A DNA stretch of 64,000 bases, from contig QAOA01006077.1 in assembly GCA_003255065.1 (NCBI GenBank), forward strand, positions 36,649 through 100,648. The letters run 5' to 3'. Positions within the stretch are counted from its first letter, which is position 1. The number at the start of each line of letters is the position of its first letter. A program made the position numbers and the translations under genes. Below, one piece after another: positions 22,279 to 34,880 of this stretch. Source of the DNA: Cercis canadensis (Eukaryota > Streptophyta > Magnoliopsida > Fabales > Fabaceae). Below the pieces are notes generated by a model, which had not been told where the DNA came from, searched no databases, and saw only the letters and a list, made by a program, of their open reading frames with translations.

Positions 22279-23475
22279 AGCTGCCTACAAAATGTCAATC
22301 AAAGAGACAAAGCCATTCAATCAAATGGACAACAGTGCTTGCTAGGAAACTGTCTCTGTCACAACCCAATAACAGTGTAACAACCAGATTTATATAAACA
22401 CGTGCAAGATATATTTTTTGCTTAGTGTCGTTAGGGTAGAACAGCGACTGTCTACAAACACATGCCATCATACTTTTGGAGAATGATTTTATAGATATAT
22501 AGAAAATGGCGAGGGGATAGAAAAACAAATATTGATTTAGAAATCCATTTCTAAGATGAGTTCTGTAGGAAAGAAGGGGGCGAGAAGAAAGTATGATGCA
22601 TCCTAATTTTCAATCAATCCATTTTTCTGTATTCTACTTTTCACCTTGTACTTGTACTTAAATTAATAGAGATTTTTACAAGTTTTAAAAAAAGAAGGGA
22701 GGTTTGTGTATGAAGAGATATGTGTAATTCTATCAATTAGAATGGTAAAATAACGATCAATTTAAAATCATTTGGAACATGGAAGAAGATGACTCGTGCA
22801 TCAACAATGGGTGAATCTTCTATTGATGCTACATAAGGATGTATTGCGCAAAAGTTCTAAGTTCTAATATGGAAGACTTAGTCCTTGAAAGAACGTTCAG
22901 CACATACAAAATTATCAACAAAATATTGGACTTAGAATTTCTTAGAGATCTGGTTAAAAATCAAAACACATGGGTTTAAGCACTCGATGATGGACCAAAT
23001 AGTTAGAGAGAAAAAATGGTCAACTTGATTATATTCATTTTCCTTTTAAGTGAATAGCAAGCAAAAGCGGCGCGTTGCGATGATAATGACTTGCTGACTC
23101 TTAACTTTGGATTTGAACTTTGAAACTTTCAATATTTGGTTCTATGCCTGCACCACAGGATGGTGAAGACAGTGTGGCAGATGGAATTTGATTGCAACAG
23201 TGAACCCAAATTTGGGCATGAACAAGTCGATGTAGAATATGTTTTGGTTCTGGACTCTATAGGAACCAAAAAAAACATGTGTCACTTTAAAGACAAAGGA
23301 GTGTTCATCTTTAATTGAAATGACTAAACTATATACTATTCCATTAGAATTTCAAGAATTATGGGCGTTGTCCTATAGCCTACTTTAAAAAATCTTGATA
23401 AACTTTTGTTAGTTTCCTTTTTACGGGGAAGGGGGTAAATTTCTTAGNATATTGACATATCTAACAATGTTTAAA

Positions 23476-23805
23476 GAGTGCGTTTGGATAAAAAACTTTT
23501 ATTAAAAGAAAAAGCTTCGACATGAATCTTGTGTGTTTCGAAAAGCTTAAAACTTTTAGAACATTTAAAAAAGCAAAAATTGAAACTTTTGAAGAAACTC
23601 AGAAATAGAGCTTTTGCAACTTCTATTTTGTAGAAGCTATCCCTATTGACTAGTCAATTTTTTTTTTTTTTTTAAAAAATGATTCTTAATTGTTAAATCC
23701 AATTATAAAACTCTTTCAACTTCTCTTCAAAAAAAGTACTTAAAAAAGCTCTGCTTAATAAAGAACTTTTTTAAGCAAAGTGCTTCTCTATTCAAAGACG
23801 CCCAC
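23476..23805. mobile_element. Possible MITE with diverged inverted ends
   Basis: The left end reads GAGTGCGTTTGGATAAAA; the right end read in complement is GTGGGCGTCTTTGAATAG. The inner arms share 'ttttaagcaaag/ctttttattaaaag'-like sequence. The 'GTGCGTTTGGA' end is common in plant MITEs. No clear target duplication was found. Confidence 0.35.
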
Positions 23806-24889
23806 AATAGTGAATATTATCAAATTTTATTGGCTTTTAAAACTATCCAGTTTCATTTCCTGCTTAGTTTTCACTCAGTAAAACAGCAGTTTTCAACCTA
23901 TGGGAAAGAAAGATATTGTTTAGTAAATCAGAATAGTAATTGGTTTCATGGTGTCATCCAAATGTGTCACTTTGAGATAGCTCTTAATTTATAGAGAAAG
24001 TTGATTTGTAAATCACTATATAAGATAGTGTGTAAGATTAAGATCTTTACCATGTAAAAAGAAAAAAAAGTTTAGGTATGTCTACTCAAAGTTTAGGTGG
24101 ATCCAATTAAATTCTATGGTGCCATAAGTATATAGAGAGTGTAAAGCAGTATGAACAGACAACTAGTAAGTATAAAATACTACTCTAATATTGGAGATTT
24201 TCAATATAGCTAATATGAAAATTGTATTTTCTTAATGCTATTGTTTGTTGCTGTTTGTTTTTTTTTTAATCCTTTTATTGGTAGGAATTATGCAAGTTAA
24301 AATAACAAGTTTCTCTCCCCTAATATTACCCATATGGAAAAATCAGAAGTAAAAAATAGCAAATATAATGATTACTTATGTCTATTAGAGTTAAGTGGCA
24401 TAGCATCCCCACAACTTACATAAAATATACACATATTCTCAATGGTTGAGAAGAAAATCCACAGAATCACAAATTGCTACTTTAAATTAGTGGAAGTGTT
24501 AGTCGTTAGAGTGTTGGACTAGTAATAAAAATCGTCAAAACACGCCCCAGTCACTTTAAATTTTTATTGCAGTGATGGTGATGGTGTAAGTGTAAACTGA
24601 AACCATGGTCAGTTGAAAAGTTTCAAACTTTCAAAATTCATTATTGACTTTCAAGATTATATTCTTCTTTACTTTTTCTCTGTTTAAGGGAAAAAATAAT
24701 ACCAAATTTCAAAAGAAAACCCCAGCAGACCAAATCAAACCGAAACAATTAACATATCAAATTGAAAACACTGTCCTTTCAATAATTAAAAAAAAAAAAA
24801 GGAAGGCCACCAGTCCAAAAGAGTGATAAAAGAGCAATATAAAACTTAAATTTTACAGAAAAGTCTTAAAGGGCTTTTGTGTACAGTAG

Positions 24890-24963
24890 TGTGTTAGATA
24901 TAAAATTAGTCATAGGTCTTCACTTAATAGTTTAAGCTTTTAGATTGAATCAGTTCTTTGATA
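24890..24963 (+). repeat. TRIM-like LTR fragment (copy B)
   Basis: Counterpart of 693-766 (TGTGTTAGATATAAAATTAG...). Only the 3' part of a TRIM is present. Confidence 0.6.
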
Positions 24964-25160
24964 GCCGAAATTATTAGTGGCGAAAAATTGTGAAATAAGT
25001 AGAAATGGAAATAATATTACTCGTGCCTAATAGCCCAGATGATTTTTTCCCCGGATTATTGACTGGGTAAATGTAGAGTTATTATATGTATCTAATTAAT
25101 GGTTAAATGCACTTTGTCTAGGCACATCAGCCTAGGCTATTTAGCAACTCTAATTGTTAT

Positions 25161-25525
25161 TGTAAAAAAGGATGTCTTGAATCTTAGTCTGTTTAGAATT
25201 TTAGTCTGTCTTATAGAGAAATCCTAGTATGTTTAAAATTCTAGTCTATCTAGTCTATCTTATAGAGGAATCCTAGTCTAACTTGAATCCTAATCCTAGT
25301 ATTTTGGGAATTTTATCTGTAAAACAAAGGATATAAATTCACCCTTTGTTTCTAGGGTTTATAGATAGACAAAGAGGATGAAAGAGAGGCCAAGTGTTGT
25401 ATTCTTGATTACATAGTAAACTTTGATCTGCCGCTACCTGTGGACGTAGCCCTAATTTGGTGAATCACATAAATTTGTGTGTACATTTGTTTATTTGTTT
25501 ACTTTCTTGCTCGATTTCCGTAACA
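25161..25525 (+). mobile_element. Solo LTR of a Copia-type retrotransposon
   Basis: 365 bp starting TGTAAAAAAGG and ending CCGTAACA, absent from copy A, where 'ctctaattgttaatac' is continuous (about 950-970). Flanks are GTTAT/ATTAT, a 5-bp duplication with one change. It contains a TATA-like 'ggatataaattc' and the 'gtggacgtagcc...cttgctcgatttccgtaaca' 3' end typical of Copia LTRs. No internal domain remains, so it is a recombined solo LTR. Confidence 0.85.
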
Positions 25526-26863
25526 ATTATTAATAGTATGTAATCTAACTATTACTATGTAGAATGCGGCTTAGAAAGCCTAATAAGCAGGAAAAGTATG
25601 ATTAATTTTTGTAATCTAAAGAAGAAAAAGGGAAGAATTTGGAGGTAGAATTACTAAATTTGATATATAGACAAAGAGCTGAACATATTATGCCCCACCA
25701 CTTATGTGTTATGTTAACCGAGTCAATATTCACATTATTATGAGTCAGGATTTCATACATCTTTCTTTGAATCAAAATGAAAGAAAAGTATCACCTCAAA
25801 GAAAAAAGAAGAAAAGAAGAAAGAAAAGTATTTCTCATTCTTTTTTTTGTTTTGTCTGAAATTTTTTATTCCTTTTTGCATATTTGGTTGCAAGATTAGC
25901 ACTATTTGGACTTTTCCTCTAACCGAAAGTACATACGGTGCCTTATTTGGTTATATATAATACTTTATTAGGTAGGTACACAAGTATATTAAATTATCAT
26001 AAGTGATAATCAACATCAAGATCACCGCTTTAACATATACTTAATGCTAAGTATGATACCAGTAACAATTAATTCAGTCACTCTTGTGGGGTCTTGCCTC
26101 GTTTTAGACTAATGGAGTGATGATGTGCCCTTTTTGATGCATTAATTACTTAGTTGTCTTCTTATTTTGCAAGCTGAGTAAAAATAAATTAAGAATAATT
26201 AAATTTTTTAATTAAGTGAATTAAATTATACCATTCTTAACAAGTATTTTACATTTTTAATGACATGTGTGTTTAAAGGAAAGTATTTTCAACAATGTTA
26301 ATTTTTCTGTTCACAATTTTGCTATCAAGTAGCTAGGAAGAGAGATGAAAACTATTTTCAACACTTTTAACATTTTTCTTCTTTACCACGATGAATACTT
26401 TGAGGAAAATCAAAGCCAAAGTATTCATTTCTCTCACTTTATATACTTCAAGATTAATATATCTTTTTTCATAAAAAAAAAGATTAATATATCTTCACAT
26501 AAAATAAAAAAAAAAAGATTAAAATATCTTTAAATTAGTTTTGATAAACTTATTACATCCTTAAAACTAAACCCTTAGAATTCACTAAAACATATGGGTT
26601 ACATATCAATAAATTCAATAAATGCTTCCACATGTAAAATGAAGAGATTTTTACAGGACGAGCATATCAAGTATATGAGGGTTGCAGGGATGTAAAAACG
26701 AAGAATTCAGATTGGAGACTGAGATTCCTATCTCTTCCCCCATTTAATTCTTCTTCATTCATATCTACCCTGCCATATAATGACATGAAATTATTCTCAT
26801 TCATCCCTCGTATTGATACTCATATAAACTTTGTTTGCCTAACCTATATATCCATATAATATC

Positions 26864-27162
26864 TGTAAGATATAAAATGATTCATGGGTCCTCACCTAAA
26901 AGCTTAAGTCTTTAGGTTGAATCGATTATTGGCATGGTATCAGAGTCCCTTTGACCAAGTAATTAGGACTCAGAAGATCAAATCCTTATGCTTTCTATTT
27001 TCTCAATTAAATTGAAATTTTTACACAAGGTTTAAGTGGACTTATGTTTTGTCTACATTTCAAGCTCAAAAGGTTTTTGTGTGCGGGAACATGTAAAATA
27101 TAAAATTATTCTTCGGCTTTTACTAAAAAACTTAAATTTTTGAGTTGAATCGATTCTTGACA
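26864..27162 (+). mobile_element. Complete TRIM retrotransposon, 299 bp
   Basis: Two 71-bp LTRs (26,864-26,934 and 27,092-27,162), each TG...CA. The first is followed directly by TGGTATCAGAG, a primer-binding site for initiator tRNA-Met. The internal part is about 157 bp with no coding capacity and ends in a G-rich stretch (gtgcggg) before the second LTR. ATATC flanks both sides (26,859-26,863 and 27,163-27,167), a perfect 5-bp target duplication. Tiny LTRs, a PBS and no genes define a TRIM. The same insertion is in copy A, so it predates the duplication. Confidence 0.9.
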
Positions 27163-28049
27163 ATATCAATCAGCTATTCAATATCTAAATATTAAATAAT
27201 AAAATATATGTGCGTCAAATGAACCGGAGGATTTACGTCACCATCGCTGAGCCACTGCACTGCTTTGACTACTCAAACAACCATGCACACATATGAAAAT
27301 TCAAAGGAATATGTGTAGCCTATAAAGAAAAGCCACGTGTGATAAAAAGATGAGGAAAATTATGAAAAAATTTCATCTTCATTTTTGTTAGATTCCATAA
27401 CCAACTCATTCCCAAATACTTGAAATCCAATAATAGAATGGTCTGCTTGGAAGGAGAGAATTAGCATTTTATTTCTTCCTTTAAGACTTCTTCAAAATGT
27501 TCGAAAATTCATAACAAGCTAAAAACGAAAAAGAGCCTTTTCTTAGATTATCTCATCTCAATTCATCAATTCCACATTATTATGAAGGAGAAAAGAAATT
27601 AAGAATCAAAGGAAATCAGAAAATTTTGATAGAAACGATTTATAACAAAAGTAAAAATAAAAATAAAAATAAAAATTTATACACAAGCCATGAAAAGAGC
27701 AATAACATCAAGAACTTAGAGGGGCCAAAAGGAAGCAGCCCTCTAAATTTCCCATAAAAGGTCATGTAAAATCATTATGAGTGACTATGTCAGCGGATCT
27801 GTGTTCCTCATATGTTATAAAATTACATAACATGCACAGACGTGTTTGAAGGACACAGAGTTCCAAAAACTTATACGCAGTCAAAATTTTCAAACGCTTT
27901 TACTCTTTTTGTTCTTTGTCTCTTTATCTTGTCTATTAAAATGACTAGTATTTTCTTGGGTCCAACAAAAAAGCATGGACGCCTTGAAAATCAAACACAA
28001 AGTATAAAGAAACAGGTCATCAATCAAATATTCTTCGCCCCCTTTGCAT

Positions 28050-28057
28050 TATAAATA
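28050..28057 (+). promoter_or_regulatory. TATA box of TIR-only gene B
   Basis: TATAAATA 133 bp before the ATG, identical in sequence and spacing to copy A. Confidence 0.7.
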
Positions 28058-28182
28058 CCCCAAACCCATCTCTTTTTATAAGAACAGTTAAAAACAAAAA
28101 GATCACAACCAAAGGAAAAAACACAAACCACAAAACCTATACAAAACAAAAATTTTATTTTGGGTGCCTTGTTCAAGGAGCC

Positions 28183-28994
28183 ATGCAGCGTTTACCAGCC
28201 ATTTACCGTAAAATCGCTCAGCCAGCATGCGACGTCTTCATAAACCACCGCGGCATCGACACCAAGAGAAACGTCGCCGGCTTGCTCTACGACCACCTTA
28301 CACGGCTGAGGGTGAAGTCCTTCTTGGACAGCATGAACATGAAACCAGGAGATAGGCTATTTGATCATATTGACAAGGCAATTCTTGGGTGTAAGGTCGG
28401 AGTCGCCGTCTTCTCTCCCCGTTATTGTGAATCATATTTCTGTCTTCATGAGCTTGCGCTTCTCATGGAATCCAAGAGAAGGGTTGTCCCCATTTTCTAC
28501 GACGTGAAGCCGTCGCAGCTTCACGTTCCGGACAACGGAACTTGTCCGCCTAAAGAGCTTGAAAGGTTCAGTTTAGCACTTGAAGAAGCTAAATACACTG
28601 TAGGACTAACCTTCGATTCCTTGAATGGGTACGTTTCTCATCTTCCTCTCTCCATTCTCTATCTCTCTTTTAACAGTATTAATTAATATATTCGCAAAAT
28701 TTTCGTTAACATTCCACATATAAATTAACTAATATCCTATGGAAATATATTAATTCAACTAATCCTATCAGAAAATCCCAAATTTTACTATATCACAGTT
28801 TGTGTATAGTTATGTATTTATCATTTCTCCTATTTTCAGTTTTTATGGTTTTTCAAGTCTTCTTGTAGTAATCTGGAATTTCATTTTAATGGGTTTGCAG
28901 GGACTGGTCGGAGCTGCTAAGAAATGCTTCAGATGCAGTGATTTTGAACTTGCTGGAGGTCGAAGAAGAGAGGAAGCGCAAGAGGAAACTGTGA
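28183..28994 (+). CDS. TIR-domain-only protein, copy B
   Basis: Exons 28,183-28,628 and 28,901-28,994, intron GT-AG, 179 residues. TIR motifs are CDVFINHRGIDTKR (16-29), the probable catalytic Glu90 in FCLHEL, VVPIFYDVKPS (101-111), and the exon-2 helix NASDAVILNLLE with a basic C-terminal tail. No NB-ARC or LRR part exists in the window. Role by family: TIR NADase activity in immunity or cell-death signalling; not shown here. Compared with copy A there are about eleven coding changes, of which eight residues differ (positions 7, 8, 11, 22, 57, 64, 120, 125) and only two changes are silent. Copy B has His22, which to my knowledge is usual for this 'INHRG' group, so B looks the more typical copy. 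Promoter, intron and 3' region are shared with copy A. Confidence 0.91.
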
Positions 28995-29280
28995 ATACCA
29001 AAGAGGAGCAATAGTTAACTGGTCATTATTGGATATAATTCCTTTATTTTTTGGTGTATGGGATCAAATAAGAGATCCACCATATACTCCCTAACATTAA
29101 TCATTGTTTTGCCTTGATTCCTTCAATTAATTGGATTAGGCTACAATTCATTTGTTGTAAAACTTTTTTTGCTCTCATTTTTTTTTGAGTTTATCCCCAA
29201 CCATTCTTTAATTGTTGTATCTATCTTACATCCGTTCCCTAATTTGGGAATGTGGGATATCTGTATTCAAGCTTCAATTC

Positions 29281-29286
29281 AATAAA
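29281..29286 (+). terminator. Likely poly(A) signal of TIR gene B
   Basis: AATAAA about 287 bp after the stop codon, conserved with 8,089-8,094. Confidence 0.45.
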
Positions 29287-29764
29287 GTTTAATTCATTTG
29301 CATTTGCCCATTCTCTAATATTTTACAATTTTAAGTAGATTGAGAAGCTTACAATCCAAATTATGTTTGGATTTTTACACATTTTCCTTGAAGTGGAACA
29401 TTCTACATAGCAATATGTTGTATATAAATCTTCTATTAAAAATAATTTATTAATCAAGTTAGAAAAAAGAATAATTTATTAGTATTATATTTAATACTAA
29501 TTGTGAATACAGTGTTAACATTTTAACCCAGGGGATTTTCCATGTTAAGATCAATAAATCATCAAATTTGGTATGTACTTTTATCTTTTTACTTTTTTTT
29601 TTTTCCATTCAATAAACAAAGCTAGAGTTTTTAGTGAAGACATTGAGAAAATGAGAATTTGGACTGGGAATTTCAACCGTTTTGGGACATCCCTAAATTA
29701 ATTATGTTGTGTGGTGCTTTTTTTTTTGTGTAATTAGATAAATAAAGTTTAAATTTTTTAATTA

Positions 29765-31419
29765 TATTATATGTTTGCTTATGTTACATAACTTAGAACC
29801 AGTTGCAACTACTAAAAAATGTATTCCATTTGAAAGCTTAATTAATTAATTTTGAGAAAATCTAAATCATAAATTTTATATTACTATTAATTTTAAACTG
29901 TTTATGTTAGCATATAAAATAATAATTATGTACATTCCCTCATGTGTATGGTCTAACGTCTACGTGTTTATGGTAGGTGTCGGTCCAAGAACTTAGAAGA
30001 AATACAAGCAAGGCAAACCCAAAGAAACTCAAACATATTTTCCTATCAAGCTCTTCCCATATAAGCATAGCAATAATCTCATCTAATACCGTCCACGGAT
30101 ACAAGAAAATATTTTCCCGTAGCTGTATTATCATTGCCTGGAAATTTACGCGTAAATTCTATGATGCTTCTTAAAGGTATAATCAAAATGCAAAGTGGGA
30201 TTTTCTTTTGGGGAATGAGGCTAAAGGGGTTGCCGAAGATACACCATTGAGCAAATAAGCCAATTAACTTATCATTAATAAAGTCATCAACAAATATGTT
30301 GACATTAATTAACATGTGCATCAATAAATATTAGTTCATGATCAATTAGCCTCTTTGTTTTATTATACTACTAATATGTTGTGAATTAATACTTAATAAA
30401 AAGTTTAAAAGTGTTCCAAGATCTATATGCCCTATCCATTTAGCATTTAATGAAGACCACCGAAAAGTTGAAGAAAATTTCAAAATGATATGTCATTAGA
30501 AACTTCTTCTTGAACTTAAATCCAAGCAATAAAAGTCAACGTTGCTGCCGAATTTAATAGATTTGTCCCACATTTACGGGGACAGATATAAGGCTACCAC
30601 ATAAAGAAAAAAAACAATACATACATATATATATTTATTTATTTATTAGAGACTATACAATAAGAGATAGTCTATTTCCTCCAAAAATTCAATCCACCCG
30701 CTTTTATTAATAAAATTTGATCTCAGTATTTCTATAATGAATTACTAAATACTTAACCACTACAAATGCCCCCTTAGGGACAAAAATGAATNACTACAAA
30801 TCCCCCCTTAGGGACAAAAATGAATTTTTTTTGTTAAATTTTCCTTTTGGCTATTATATGAATACTTTAAAACTTTTAGAAAATAGCATTCAATAGTTAA
30901 ACATCGAGTATTTTAAAGCAATGTATGATATTTAACTTTTATGAGGAACAATTTATGAGAAAAGATAGACTATCTCTTATTATATGATCTCCTATGAACA
31001 AAGAATGTTTTTTTTTTTTTNACAAAGAATTTTTTTTTTTTTTTTTTTAGAAAATGGTATGTAAACAAATTACATACAAAATATTAGAATTGACAAAATA
31101 TATGTGGTTTCACTTAATTTTTTTTTTTGTTGAATTCAAATTCAGCCACATGTATAATTTATGTGTTTTGTTTGTGTATATATATATGTCAATACTCAAC
31201 CCAGAAATTGTTGAGAAGTTATAAGGGTTATATATGTATTACTCAACTTAGAGAGGAAAATGAGAAAGAATTGAGGGAGAGGTTATGAGGTACATGAATA
31301 GAAGTATACGCGCAAATAAAACCAGAGTGCTACCCACTAAATAGTGCATTTGGCTGTAATGTGTTAGTGGTTGACCTTTAGGCTTCATATAGAAATTGTG
31401 GTCCTTTGTTCTTCTGTCT
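29765..31419. other. Block present only in copy B
   Basis: About 1.65 kb without a counterpart in copy A, where flanks join at about 8,600. It contains a MITE-like inverted repeat (about 30,643-30,998) and two N joins (30,792 and 31,021), and no recognisable gene. It could be an insertion into B or a deletion from A. No clear outer target duplication was found. Confidence 0.6.
30643..30998. mobile_element. MITE-like inverted-repeat element
   Basis: The left arm has 'acaataagagatagtctat' and the right arm carries its complement 'atagactatctcttattata', with similar sequence further out (gagactatac / gagatcatat). Total about 355 bp. The interior contains the duplicated contig end around the N at 30,792, so the true length is about 33 bp less. 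Confidence 0.5.
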
Positions 31420-31581
31420 GATTCATGCTATCTCCTCATCAACCGACAAGTCCACAAGAAAGTCCTCAACAATTGCACTTTTCTATGTCTAAGGACAGTT
31501 TGTTCTACGGTAAACTTCACTTGAAAGACAGTTATAGGGAGACTAATTATATTCTTCTAAAAAAATCACATGAAATGTTTG

Positions 31582-32034
31582 TGTGAAATTATTATAAATA
31601 CGGCAGAGGATGAGAAATGACTAATTATGTTCTTCTCAAAAAAATCACATCAAATCTTATATGGTCAATGTTTCCCCTTATTCTTGACGTATTGTTGTTA
31701 GAGCAAATGATGAAATTCTTTGATATATTTTTTAGAAAATTATTGTTTGGTTCCAGAAGTTTGAGGGAAAGACAATTTAGTTCTATATATAGAGGACTTT
31801 TAATTTGNTGTGAAATTATTATAAATACGACAGAGGATGAGAAATGACTAATTATGTTCTTCTCAAAAAAATCACATCAAATCTTATATGGTCAATGTTT
31901 CCCCTTATTCTTGACGTATTGTTGTTAGAGCAAATGATGAAATTCTTTGATATATTTTTTAGAAAATTATTGTTTGGTTCAAGAAGTTTGAGGGAAAGAC
32001 AATTTAGTTCTATATATAGAGGATTTTTAATTTG
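31582..32034. repeat. 226-bp direct repeat across a single N (probable assembly artefact)
   Basis: 31,582-31,807 and 31,809-32,034 are both 226 bp and nearly identical, separated by one N at 31,808. Copy A has this sequence once (about 8,765-8,995). The few differences (for example cggcag/cgacag, ttccag/ttcaag) suggest contig ends from two haplotypes or with base errors. The two open frames here are the same sequence read twice and are not genes. Confidence 0.88.
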
Positions 32035-32095
32035 GTTTCTCTAATACCATATGAAATATCCAAAATACTTGCTAATTGAATCTTTATATTTTCAC

Positions 32096-32195
32096 CAAAC
32101 AACTTGTAGTTGAGTGGTACTGAAGTCTTCTTTAAGACTTGTGGATACTATATTCAAATCTAGAATCATAGCTAAAATAAAAAAATAAAATAAAA
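32096..32195 (+). repeat. SINE-like element (copy B)
   Basis: Counterpart of 9,065-9,227: 'cttgtagttgagtggtactg', then 'attcaaatcta', then an A-rich tail broken by T residues. Confidence 0.5.
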
Positions 32196-32199
32196 TCTC

Positions 32200-34880
32200 T
32201 AATTTTTCAAAATAAGTTTTGAGTAACCTTACATAAGAAAATATAAATGAAGATAGTATCAAATTGTTCATAGAAAATTGTTCTAAAACATCGTACTTTC
32301 TTCGCGGTCAAGACCTATTGCTTTTCCTTCTCTCTGTTGGCCAATTATAATTTTTCACTTTTTATGATTGCTTTGTAGAATACACATTTTGATAATCTTA
32401 AAGACAATCTAATCCCACTAATTTACCACACAGCTGGCCCGCACTTAACTTAATCATAATATTTTATGTGAGCAAATTACTGTTAAGAAATTAAACATAT
32501 AGATGTTTAATTAAAGTCAAGCGTGTAATCATATTATATTATTCTAAAGGTAATTATAAGATTCAGATGCATGCCTAGTTTTAGTCTTAGACAGTTCCGC
32601 GTGTAAACACGTGTTACAGAGTTACTTATTATAATTATGTATTGATTTAGTTTTTAATAACCCTTACTTATATATAAATCTTTCTTTCCAAAGTGCTTTG
32701 TTTGATGTTGCTTTATTTCATCCCTTAATCAACTTGCTGCGTTTGCACGTGAATCAACTCCAAAATGCAATTGTCATATTAAATAAATCCACAATGGATA
32801 TTAATTAAAAATATGTATACATAATAATAATTTTATTCAATTTTAAAAATATTAAGCAAGATAAAGAGGATAACACTTGTTGATTTGGTTCAACAAATCT
32901 GTAGCTGCTGTCCGTTGCTCGTTTTCACATGTGTAGCTAAAAACCTGAAACACGACAGTTCAACAATATGCGTGGGAGAAGTTGTGGAAAAAACAGAGGG
33001 TGATATAAATGAGTTATATATATATGATCATAATGTTTAAGTTTTATTTATTATTAATAGTTAAGAAAATGTGAAGAAAAAGGATGGTTGAAAATTATCT
33101 TTCGTCTCTTGCTAGGCATAGGTCTAATTAGGGTAGAATTTATAAATGATAGAATATAAAAAGTAGTCACTCTTAATTATTATTTTTTTGGTACATATTT
33201 TCATTCTAAATTTAGGATGAAAATTTTTAAATAATGATTTTTTTTAATGTATAGCAATATAAAAATTTGAATCTCTTGCATACCATCTAAATTCTTACTA
33301 CTAAGTGGTGATACATAAATTTAGCTATTGCTCTATTTTTATTTCTTTCTCTAGCTGCATTTTCTCTTCTAGGATGGAATACATAGTATTAAGGTATCCC
33401 TTTTAAAATTCAGTTATTTATTTATAGTTAAAAGGGAAGTAGCAATCAATTTCATCAAATGTAGAACTTGAGATATATATAAATCTCTGTGCACCTAATC
33501 ACGTCCTTAAGCTGTTCTCACTGCTCAGTGGGAAAGAGTGATGGATATGGTACTTGGGATTATCAATATAGTCGTGTCTTATCTCCCATGCATGCTTTAT
33601 AAACTTTATCATTTCTCACTTCTTTTGTTTATTGAGTTTAGTGCAGTCCATGTCCCTTAGGTTCATACATGCTGCTTGTTAGATTAGTTTTACATTACCT
33701 TTCACTTATCTTAATTTTCACTGTTCTTATATGATTCTTTTTGGCCGTCATAATAGTTAAAGGCGAGATTTCTGTTAGTGGTGATCCTGAATGGGTCATA
33801 GTGACATTTTTTTTCCCAAATAGAAAGAAAAAGACAGTGGGAATATGAAAATGTATATGTACTTTGTCTTTTGCTTCTTTCACCTAATTTGGCAAACAAC
33901 TACAAATGAAAATAGTATAAATGAATTGTGCAAAGTTGCATGAACTATAAAGTATAAACCCATTTCTTGCTCATTCTTATCTCATTCTCTCCCTCCCAGC
34001 AATCTCATTCTTCCTTTTTCTTCTCTGCAACAGTTCAGAATTCCTCAAATGTTTTACTTTTTGCCTTATTGCCAAGCCGAAAGTCACATACACACAGGAT
34101 TTCACTTGGGTTCCTTCTGGGTAGTGGGTTGCTCTCTCAACTCTAATGAAGGTAACAACCCGAAGCCCCATTTTTATTGCTTTGCAATTGTTTGTGTTGT
34201 CTGAGAGAGAAACGAGTTTGCTTTATTTTGTTTGGTTGTGTTATTTTACAGATTCTACAGCCTTTATTATTTTCAATGCAGTGTAGATGTGTGGCAATCT
34301 AGTTTTTCTCCTTTTCTGCTTGTGGGCCTTTCTTCTTGACTATGAAATGTGAACAATGATAAAGAAAATACTAATAATCAACTACATGGTGAGGAACACC
34401 TTTTGTAACCATTGTAATGATATGGCACTCGTGAACTTAATTCTCTTTATAACTCTGTTTTTTATTTTTATTTTTATTTTTATTTTTATTTCTTTGTGCA
34501 NTTTTATTTTTATTTCCTTGTGCATTTAAAGTTCTAAGTAGCAACCGTCCACCCCTCCAAATTCCGAAAAGAGAAAGAATTCTTTGATTTTTTTTTTTCC
34601 TTCAGTCTACATTGACGGATTGACCTTGAATCTTTGCTATGATTCTCACACATTAGTTTATAGTTTATGTCATTAAATTATTCTTTATAAAAGATTGAGT
34701 CTAATAGAACAGATTAAATCACAAAATCATGTACCAAATGACCTCTTAACCGTCTTTCACTTAAGCAGAGACTAGGGAGGGAGCTTCCTCATTATGTTCC
34801 TCATCAATGAATCAGTCAAACTCAAAGTCTATCAACATATATAGTCATATAAGGAGAGAAAGACACGAGGAAGGAGATGA
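32200..34880. other. Non-coding part of copy B
   Basis: Aligns with 9,228-9,903 joined to 15,798-17,820 of copy A. It contains the empty MULE site (TAAAAATAT at about 32,844-32,852), a SINE-like tract (about 33,238-33,325) and the N at 34,501 between duplicated 'ttttatttttattt..ttgtgca' ends. The exon-1-like ATG of copy A (17,102) is GTG here. Confidence 0.6.

Larger units (their letters stand above)
20921..24257. other. Intergenic between duplication copies
   Basis: AT-rich DNA. It holds a TA microsatellite (21,434-21,462), a 73-bp duplicated contig end around the N at 22,205, another N at 23,448, and a possible inverted-repeat element at 23,476-23,805. A frame at 23,160-23,318 (MVKTVWQMEF...) is open but unrecognised. 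Confidence 0.5.

Noticed and set aside
23136-23318. Small protein gene MVLCLHHRMVKTVW...
   Set aside because: No recognisable domain, no splice or promoter support, and no second copy to test conservation.
31617-32044. Two adjacent near-identical small open frames, possible gene pair
   Set aside because: They are the same 226 bp read twice across an N join; AT-biased translation without known motifs.
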